64,000 nt of DNA from positions 434,001-498,000 of the forward strand of contig NZ_JBITMQ010000003.1 of the NCBI RefSeq assembly GCF_044466355.1, in the 5' to 3' direction. This document shows, in pieces, positions 58,817-64,000 of this stretch (position 1 is its first letter; each line of letters starts with the position of its first letter). Under the pieces are notes generated by a model. That model saw only the letters and a list, made by a program, of their open reading frames with translations. It did not search any database and was not told where the DNA came from. The position numbers were made by a program, and so were the translations under genes. This DNA comes from Actinophytocola sp044466355 (GTDB taxonomy: Bacteria; Actinomycetota; Actinomycetes; Mycobacteriales; Pseudonocardiaceae).

Positions 58817-58852
58817 GGCCGGGCGCGCAGCGCCCGGCCCGCGAAGCGGGCC
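58817..58852 (+). terminator. Double hairpin terminator after ESX block
   Basis: GGCCGGGCG (58817-58825) pairs with CGCCCGGCC (58831-58839) over a 5-nt loop, and the overlapping GGCCCGC (58836-58842) pairs with GCGGGCC (58846-58852) over GAA. The two alternative stems stand 33 bp after the EspG stop. Their alternate folding could give efficient termination without a T-run. Confidence 0.65.
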
Positions 58853-58870
58853 CCCCAGCACCAAGCAAAA

Positions 58871-59117
58871 GCCGGGCGCAAGCCCACAAAAACGGCCTGC
58901 CTGCCCTCCCGTCACCTGGCGAAGCCCGATCACACCGGGTCAAGGGGCCTGCAAAAGGACACCGTGCCTGAAACACCGGCCCCTTGACGCGGTGTGATAG
59001 CCCGGAGGGAGGTCGACGGGAGGGCAGGCAGCCCCATCCTTGCCAAGCCTCAACACGCCGGAATCGTGAGGCCCCCTCCCCGAGATCAGCCCCTCCGGCG
59101 AGGACACCACCCACAAC
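58871..59117 (-). repeat. Hairpin repeat element, copy 2 (inverted relative to copy 1)
   Basis: The reverse complement of this 247-bp stretch matches 31686-31932. The hairpin occupies 58896-59031, with arms that carry CTGCCCTCCCGTC and GACGGGAGGGCAG where copy 1 has ATCCC/GGGAT at the paired position. The flanks CCCGAGATC and CCACAAC also match. The loop is partly conserved (CGGTGT with CTT). The copy lies between the EspG gene and a small membrane protein gene, both on plus. No coding content. Confidence 0.8.
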
Positions 59118-59149
59118 GGCCGCAACCACAACAGGCTTACCGTGAGCAC

Positions 59150-59521
59150 ATGGAGACCATCGGCATGGTGCTCGTACTCGTCGGGCTGGCAGTACTGACC
59201 GCGGCGGTAACCGCGTTGCTGCGCCTGCGCCGCGAGGTGGAGACGGTCGAGACACGAGCCCGTCAGGTGGCCGAACGCATGAACGCGCTCCCCCCAGAGC
59301 TGACCGGCCGGTTCGGCACAGGAGACCGGCACGTGATCGTGGTGGAACTGCTCAACCTGTTCGAGCTCGCGCACCGCGAGAGCGCGCTGACCAGGCCGTT
59401 CACCGCACTGACGCCGCGCCTGGTGCGGGACCTGGTGCACCGCAGGCTGGTCGGCAAGGTGCGGGAGTCGCTGGCCGCAGCCGGGGTGGCGGCCGACGTG
59501 CGGGTGCGCCGTGCTCGCTGA
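59150..59521 (+). CDS. Single-pass membrane protein, unknown function
   Basis: A 123-residue protein with an N-terminal span (about 6-26, MVLVLVGLAVLTAAVTALL) and a charged cytosolic part with a helical RREVETVETRARQVAERMN segment. The C-terminal half (RHVIVVELLNLFELAHRESA, LVRDLVHRRLVGKVRESLAAAG) may be a small soluble domain. ATG 59150 is chosen to give the membrane span at the start. It overlaps by 11 bp with the next gene. I do not recognise the family; the two genes probably form a membrane pair. Confidence 0.72.
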   Translation: METIGMVLVLVGLAVLTAAVTALLRLRREVETVETRARQVAERMNALPPELTGRFGTGDRHVIVVELLNLFELAHRESALTRPFTALTPRLVRDLVHRRLVGKVRESLAAAGVAADVRVRRAR

Positions 59522-59753
59522 GCTGGTGGTCGTCGGGGGAGCCGCGCTGCTGCTCGGCTCCCTCGTGTTCCTCCGCGAAGTTCACGACCTGCGCCAACAG
59601 GTCCGCCGCGCCGACTGGCTGCTCACCCGCGCGGACGCCGCGGTCAGCGAGGCGCGGCGGGCGAGCGTCACGGTCGGTGGCCTACAGCTGGTCGATCACC
59701 TGCTGGGCACGGTTGCTCGGAATGGCGAACCCGATCCCGACGCTTCCCGCTGA
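59511..59753 (+). CDS. Small membrane protein, partner of upstream gene
   Basis: An 80-residue protein with one N-terminal span (AELVVVGGAALLLGSLVFL) and a helical cytosolic part (REVHDLRQQVRRADWLLTRAD). GTG 59511 lies inside the end of the upstream gene. The architecture copies that of its neighbour, a membrane anchor plus coiled helix. Its last 72 bp overlap the convergent protease gene. Confidence 0.62.
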   Translation: MLAELVVVGGAALLLGSLVFLREVHDLRQQVRRADWLLTRADAAVSEARRASVTVGGLQLVDHLLGTVARNGEPDPDASR

Positions 59754-60584
59754 CCCGTTCGGCCCCGACACCGGGGAGTACATGGCCGAGTTGATGCCGA
59801 CGACCTCACCGGCGGTGTTGAACAGCGGCCCGCCCGAGTTGCCCTGGTTGATCGCGGCATCCGTCTGGATGGCCTGGTAGGACGTCGTGTCGCCGCTTCC
59901 TTGCCTGGTGAACGGGAACGGGCTCCGCTGCTCCTCCTCCGACACGGTCACCTTGCGGTCCAACGCCGACACGATGCCCGTCGTCACGGTGCCCTGCAGT
60001 CCGCCGGGCGAGCCGATGGCGATGACCTCGTCGCCGACCTTGACGCTGTCGGAGTCGCCGAGCGTCGCCGCGGTCAGCCCGCTGACGCCTTGTGCCTGGA
60101 TCAGCGCCAGGTCGCTCGACGGGTCGGTGCCCAGCACCTCGGCGTCGACCGTGCGGCCGTCGGACAGGGTGACGGTCAGCGACGTCGCGTCCCCGACCAC
60201 GTGGTTGTTGGTGAGGATCCGGCCGTCGGACGACAGGATCACGCCGGAGCCGACGCCCTCGCCGTTCGCCGTCGCCACGTTGACCTGCACGACGCTGGGC
60301 ATCACCTTCGCGACGACCGCGGACACGTCGGTGCCCTCGGTGCCGGTCGTGCTGGACGTGGTGGTGGCGTTCGTCGCGGCGGTGGCGGCGTCGGCGCCGT
60401 CGGAGCCGATCACCGCGCCGAGGGTGCCGCCGAGCCCGCCCGCGACGAGGGTCGCGGCGATGACGGCGGCGACGGTGCCTCTGCGGGTGCGCCGCGGCGG
60501 CTGCGGTCGCGGTGGCACGGGCGGCGGCGGGTAGGCGGGTCCCGGGTAGGTCCACGGGGGCGTCTGGGGCGTGTTCTCGTTCAT
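59682..60584 (-). CDS. HtrA-like trypsin-type serine protease without PDZ domain
   Basis: A 300-residue membrane-anchored protease. A Pro-rich cytosolic tail (1-35) is followed by one membrane span (about 37-60) and the protease domain outside. The triad is His128 (NNHVVG), Asp158 (SSDLALI) and Ser250 (GNSGGPL). HtrA/DegP relatives in actinobacteria usually carry a C-terminal PDZ domain, but here the protein ends at SNRAQQVIDQL, right where PDZ would start. It should cleave damaged or signalling proteins at the cell surface. ATG 60584. Confidence 0.92.
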   Translation of the reverse strand: MNENTPQTPPWTYPGPAYPPPPVPPRPQPPRRTRRGTVAAVIAATLVAGGLGGTLGAVIGSDGADAATAATNATTTSSTTGTEGTDVSAVVAKVMPSVVQVNVATANGEGVGSGVILSSDGRILTNNHVVGDATSLTVTLSDGRTVDAEVLGTDPSSDLALIQAQGVSGLTAATLGDSDSVKVGDEVIAIGSPGGLQGTVTTGIVSALDRKVTVSEEEQRSPFPFTRQGSGDTTSYQAIQTDAAINQGNSGGPLFNTAGEVVGINSAMYSPVSGPNGSAGSVGIGFAIPSNRAQQVIDQL

Positions 60585-60649
60585 GGCTCAACGGTGCGCC
60601 CGTGCCATGAGAGAACGCTGTGAGAGCGCACAGGCTTGACTGAGAGATT

Positions 60650-60669
60650 CGGTAAGTTGTAGCTTACCG
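60650..60669. promoter_or_regulatory. ArsR-type operator
   Basis: CGGTAAG (60650-60656) is mirrored by CTTACCG (60663-60669) around TTGTAG. A further half-site CTTACCG is found at 60680-60686, inside the gene start. The palindrome ends four bases before the GTG start at 60673, so the arsR message is probably short-leadered and self-repressed. Confidence 0.7.
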
Positions 60670-60672
60670 TTC

Positions 60673-60984
60673 GTGTCGACTTACCGATTGGACGCGCTCG
60701 GCGCGTTGGGCGACTCGACCAGGCGTGCGATCTTCGCGCTGCTCGCGGCCCGCCCCCGCACGGTCGGCGAGCTGGCGAACGAGCTGCCGGTGAGCCGGCC
60801 CGCGGTGTCGCAGCACCTCAAGGTGCTCAAACAGGTGTCCCTCGTGGCCGACACGGCCGAGGGCACCCGGCGGCTCTATCGCGTCGACCCGCGCGGTGTG
60901 CACGCACTGCGCGACTACCTGGACCAGCTGTGGGACACCGCGCTGGTCGAGTTCAAGGCAGCAGTCGAAAGGGAAGAGGAATGA
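60673..60984 (+). CDS. ArsR family winged-helix regulator
   Basis: A 103-residue regulator with winged helix RRAIFALLAARPRTVGELAN and recognition helix PVSRPAVSQHLKVLK (about 41-55). No metal-binding cysteines are present, so it is of the non-metal type usually paired with SRPBCC (AHSA1) proteins. GTG 60673. Its stop overlaps the start of the SRPBCC gene (ATGA). It probably represses the pair through the operator at 60650. Confidence 0.93.
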   Translation: MSTYRLDALGALGDSTRRAIFALLAARPRTVGELANELPVSRPAVSQHLKVLKQVSLVADTAEGTRRLYRVDPRGVHALRDYLDQLWDTALVEFKAAVEREEE

Positions 60985-61454
60985 CCACCGGCATGCGGAA
61001 CATGTCAGTCACCAAGTCCGTCACCGTTCGTGCGACGCGCACCCGTGCTTTCACCGTGTTCACCGAGAAGTTCTTCACATGGTGGCCCGCGACCCACCAC
61101 ATCGGCGAGGCCGAGCTGGCCGACGCCGTCATCGAACCGGAGGTCGGCGGCCGCTGGTACGAGCGCGGCACCGACGGGGTCGAGTGCGACTGGGGCCGCG
61201 TCCTGGCCTACGAACCACCGGACCGGGTGCTCTTGTCGTGGCACCTGCGGGGGGACTGGACCTACGACCCCGACCCGGCCAAGGCCAGCGAGGTCGAGGT
61301 CCGGTTCGTCGAGGAGGAGCCCGGCACGACCCGGGTCGAGCTGTCGCACCGGCACATCGAGCGCCACGACGCGGCCGACGACGTGGTCCGCGGCGTCGAC
61401 TCCCCGAAGGGCTGGGCGAGCATCCTCGAGGCGTACGCGCTGTCGGTGCGGTGA
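60981..61454 (+). CDS. SRPBCC (AHSA1-like) domain protein
   Basis: A 157-residue START/Bet v1-fold protein with VRATRTRAFTVFTEKFFTWW, VGGRWYERGTDG, WGRVLAYEPPDRVLLSW and the end KGWASILEAYAL. The fold binds hydrophobic ligands. ATG 60981 has GGGAAGAGG upstream and overlaps the arsR stop. The arsR-SRPBCC pair is widespread in actinobacteria; its role is not settled but ligand sensing or detoxification is likely. Confidence 0.9.
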   Translation: MTTGMRNMSVTKSVTVRATRTRAFTVFTEKFFTWWPATHHIGEAELADAVIEPEVGGRWYERGTDGVECDWGRVLAYEPPDRVLLSWHLRGDWTYDPDPAKASEVEVRFVEEEPGTTRVELSHRHIERHDAADDVVRGVDSPKGWASILEAYALSVR

Positions 61455-61468
61455 CTTAAGGTGCGGGG

Positions 61469-63553
61469 GTGACCAACTCATTCCTGAGACTGCAGGCCAG
61501 GACCCAGCGGTTCACCCTCGGCACGCCCCGCGGCTTCCAGGTCTCGCCGGACGGCTCGCGCGTGCTCTTCCTGCGCTCGGCCTCCGGTGAGGACCGGCAG
61601 CACATCCTGTGGCAGCTGGACGTCGCCTCGGGTGAGGAGACGCGGCTCGCGGACCCGGAGGCGCTGCTCGGCGGGGACGAGGAGCTGTCCCCGGAGGAGC
61701 GGGCGCGGCGCGAACGCAGCCGTGAGCAGGCGGGCGGCGTGGTCGGCAACGCGACCGACGCGCAGGTCCGGATCGCGGCGTTCGCGTTGTCCGGCAAGGT
61801 GTTCGTCGCCGACGCGGTGACCGGCGAGGTCCGCGAGCTGGCGACCGAGGGCCCGGTGATCGACCCGCGGCCGGACCCGACGGGCACGCACGTCGCCTAC
61901 GTCGCGGGTGGCGCGCTGCGGGTCGTCGCGGTCGGTGAGAACGGGAGTGGGAGCGGGGACCGGGCGCTGGCCGAGCCGGACGGGCCGGACCAGGCCTGCG
62001 GTGTGGCCGAGTTCATCGCCGCCGAGGAGATGGGCCGGGCGCGCGGCTTCTGGTGGTCGCCGGACGGCACCCGGCTGCTGGTCGCCTTCACCGACAAGAG
62101 CGCGGTCCGCCGGTGGCACATCGCCGACCCGGCCAACCCCGGCGCCGAGCCGAACGTGGTCGCCTACCCGGCGGCGGGCACCGACAACGTGACGCTGCGG
62201 CTCGCGGTCGTCGGGCTCGACGGGTCGCGGGTGGAGGTCGACCGCGGCGACGACGAGTACTTCGTCACCGCCCACTGGAGCGCGAACGGCCCGCTCCTGA
62301 TCGCGCAGCAGCCCCGTGACCAGCGGCGCATGACGGTCCGGTCGGTCGACGCGGACACCGGCGCGACGACCGTGCTCGCGGAGGACACCGACGACCGCTG
62401 GGTGGAGATCGTGCCCGGTGTGCCCGCGTGGACCGCCGACGAGCGCCTGGTCCGGGTCGCGGTGGCCGACGGCTGGAACCGGCTCGTGGTCGACGGCAAG
62501 GAGGTCACCCCACCCGGACTGCAGGTCCGCTCGGTGCTCGACGTCGGCGACGACGTGCTGTTCACCGCGTCCGCCGACGACCCGACGCAGGTGCACGTGT
62601 ACCGGTGGGCCGACGACGGCGTCACGCGGGTGTCCACTTCGGACGGCGTGCACACGGCGGCGCGCGGCGGGGACGTCACGGTGCTGGCGGCCTGGTCGCT
62701 CGACCACGCGGGCCCGAAGGTGTCGGTGCTGCGGAACGGTGCCCCGGCCGGTGAGATCGCGTCGCTCGCGGTGGAGCCGCCGGTGACGCCGAACGTACGG
62801 CTGATGACCGTCGGCGAGCGGCGCCTGCGGGTCGCGCTGCTGTACCCGACGGACCACCGGCCGGGCACGAAGCTGCCGGTGCTGCTCGACCCCTACGGCG
62901 GGCCGCACGCCCAGCGCGTGCTGTCCACACGGAACTCCTACCTGGGCGCGCAGTGGCTGGCGGACCAGGGTTTCGCGGTCCTCATCGCCGACGGGCGCGG
63001 CACGCCGGGCCGTGGTTCGGAGTGGGAGCGGGAGATCGCGTTCGACTTCGCGGGCGTCACGCTGGCCGACCAGGTCGACGCGCTGCAGGCGGTCGCGGCG
63101 TCCGAGCCCGACCTCGACCTGTCCACTGTGGCCATTCGGGGCTGGTCGTACGGCGGGTACCTGTCGGCGCTCGCGGTGCTGCGGCGGCCGGACGTGTTCC
63201 ACGCGGCGATCGCGGGCGCGCCGGTGACCGAGTGGCGGCTCTACGACACGCACTACACCGAGCGGTACCTGGGACACCCGGACGAGAAGGCCGACGTGTA
63301 CGACCGGAACTCGCTGATCGACGACGCGCCGGGGCTGGAGCGGCCGCTGCTGATCATCCACGGCCTGGCCGACGACAACGTCGTGGTGGCGCACTCGGTG
63401 CGGCTGTCCGCGGCACTGGTCGCGGCCGGTCGGCCCCATGCCCTGCTGCCACTGCCGGGCGTCACCCACATGACGCCACAGGACGACGAGGTCGCGGAGA
63501 ACTTCATGCTGATGCAGGTCCGCTGGCTGCGTGACGCGCTGGGGGTGGCGTGA
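61469..63553 (+). CDS. S9 family prolyl oligopeptidase (DPP IV-like)
   Basis: A 694-residue serine peptidase with an N-terminal beta-propeller (about 20-440) and C-terminal alpha/beta hydrolase domain. The triad is Ser560 (GWSYGGY), Asp635 or Asp636 (GLADDN) and His667 (GVTHMT). AEFIAAEEMGRARGFWW contains the Glu pair that holds the free N-terminus in DPP IV-type enzymes, so removal of N-terminal dipeptides is likely. No signal peptide. Its stop overlaps the start of the next gene by one to three bases. Confidence 0.93.
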   Translation: MTNSFLRLQARTQRFTLGTPRGFQVSPDGSRVLFLRSASGEDRQHILWQLDVASGEETRLADPEALLGGDEELSPEERARRERSREQAGGVVGNATDAQVRIAAFALSGKVFVADAVTGEVRELATEGPVIDPRPDPTGTHVAYVAGGALRVVAVGENGSGSGDRALAEPDGPDQACGVAEFIAAEEMGRARGFWWSPDGTRLLVAFTDKSAVRRWHIADPANPGAEPNVVAYPAAGTDNVTLRLAVVGLDGSRVEVDRGDDEYFVTAHWSANGPLLIAQQPRDQRRMTVRSVDADTGATTVLAEDTDDRWVEIVPGVPAWTADERLVRVAVADGWNRLVVDGKEVTPPGLQVRSVLDVGDDVLFTASADDPTQVHVYRWADDGVTRVSTSDGVHTAARGGDVTVLAAWSLDHAGPKVSVLRNGAPAGEIASLAVEPPVTPNVRLMTVGERRLRVALLYPTDHRPGTKLPVLLDPYGGPHAQRVLSTRNSYLGAQWLADQGFAVLIADGRGTPGRGSEWEREIAFDFAGVTLADQVDALQAVAASEPDLDLSTVAIRGWSYGGYLSALAVLRRPDVFHAAIAGAPVTEWRLYDTHYTERYLGHPDEKADVYDRNSLIDDAPGLERPLLIIHGLADDNVVVAHSVRLSAALVAAGRPHALLPLPGVTHMTPQDDEVAENFMLMQVRWLRDALGVA

Positions 63554-64000
63554 TGGACCGCTGGGGTCTGACGCTGCCGCTGACGGGCGTGCCGCTGCCC
63601 GCGCACCGTGACCTGGTGCGCTCGCTGCCCGACCTGGGGTACACGGACGTGTGGTCCGCGGAGACCGCGGGCACGGACGCGTTCACGCCCCTGGCGCTGG
63701 TGGCCGAGTGGGCGCCGGGCATGCGGCTGGGCACGGCCATCGCACCGGTCTACACCCGCGGCGCCGGCCTGCTCGCGATGCAGGCGGCGACGATCGCGGA
63801 GCTGGCGCCGGGCCGGTTCGTGCTGGGCATCGGCACGTCGACGCCGACGATCGTGACGAACTGGAACGCGTTGCCGTTCGAGGCGCCGTTCGCGCGGTCG
63901 CGGGACACGCTGCGGTTCCTGCGGGCGGCGCTGCGCGGCGACAAGGTGACGGATAAGTACGAGACGTTCGCCGTGTCGAAGTTCCGCCTCGAACGGCCGC
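63553..64000 (+). CDS. LLM class F420-dependent oxidoreductase (partial, cut by window end)
   Basis: The first 149 residues of an LLM enzyme: MDRWGLTLPLTGVPLPAHRD, LPDLGYTDVWSAETAGTDAF, GMRLGTAIAPVYTRGAGLLAMQAATIAEL, FVLGIGTSTPTIVTNWN. The window ends before the second half. The start ATG 63553 shares the A of the peptidase stop, so it is translated along with the S9 peptidase. Function unknown; the fold suggests F420-dependent redox. Confidence 0.88.
   Translation, partial: MDRWGLTLPLTGVPLPAHRDLVRSLPDLGYTDVWSAETAGTDAFTPLALVAEWAPGMRLGTAIAPVYTRGAGLLAMQAATIAELAPGRFVLGIGTSTPTIVTNWNALPFEAPFARSRDTLRFLRAALRGDKVTDKYETFAVSKFRLERP

Overview
The window is chromosomal DNA from a high-GC actinomycete, most likely a Pseudonocardiaceae member (Lentzea/Saccharothrix/Actinosynnema type). 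The reasons are GTG starts and ATGA/GTGA stop-start overlaps throughout, F420-type LLM oxidoreductases, a Scr1-type XRE regulator with a DUF397 partner, a small ESX/EspG block, rare TTA leucine codons and TTGTCCACA-type DnaA boxes. No rRNA, tRNA, CRISPR array, intact insertion sequence or prophage was seen.

Layout. 0.1-4.2 kb: M20 peptidase divergent from a MocR regulator, a decayed TetR/SDR locus and a VOC protein. 4.4-7.1 kb: two unrecognised genes in less GC-rich DNA, an msrB C-terminal fragment and an intact msrB. 7.1-18.8 kb: housekeeping and stress genes (hisS, LigD-type polymerase, secreted phosphodiesterase-like protein, TAP-type hydrolase, LigC-type ligase, RibD-like reductase, ABC-F protein, SDR, two P-loop kinases). 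18.8-34.3 kb: a carbohydrate island with a broken GH35, secreted GH3, GH31, MalF/MalG/solute-binding ABC importer, a LacI regulator with two identical operators, GH13 glucosidase, a second LacI regulator, a minimal GyrB-like ATPase and a secreted alpha-amylase with a starch-binding domain. 34.5-37.7 kb: ornithine aminotransferase, GlxA/AraC regulator and small membrane proteins. 37.8-42.6 kb: NCS1 permease, beta-ureidopropionase, dihydropyrimidinase and an F420-type oxidoreductase. 42.7-45.5 kb: Scr1/DUF397 remnants, a second LLM enzyme and an esterase. 45.6-48.8 kb: polar amino acid ABC importer with two solute-binding proteins. 48.9-51.6 kb: NUDIX-NYN fusion and a TetR-epimerase operon. 51.6-56.1 kb: PucR regulator divergent from an omega-aminotransferase and a CoA-acylating semialdehyde dehydrogenase. 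56.2-58.8 kb: ESX-associated block. 59.1-64 kb: small membrane proteins, HtrA-like protease, ArsR-SRPBCC pair, S9 peptidase and a partial LLM enzyme.

How the genes work together. The amylase, GH13, GH31, GH3 and ABC importer look like one alpha/beta-glucan use system run by two LacI switches; one operator type (GTCGAATCGCTTCGAC) lies at the importer and lacI promoters, another (centred on GCTGAAAGT..., flanked by TGC/GCA arms) at the GH13 and amylase promoters. The NCS1-ureidopropionase-hydantoinase-LLM operon and the PucR/aminotransferase/dehydrogenase locus together encode most of a reductive pyrimidine (or hydantoin) catabolic route, with the first reductive step unassigned; the F420-type enzyme is a candidate for it.

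The window also shows repeated decay by deletion: two head-to-head gene pairs have both lost their 5' ends, the GH35 gene lost its middle, and an msrB copy lost its front. A roughly 245-bp hairpin repeat occurs twice, 27 kb apart and in opposite orientation, with compensatory changes in its arms.
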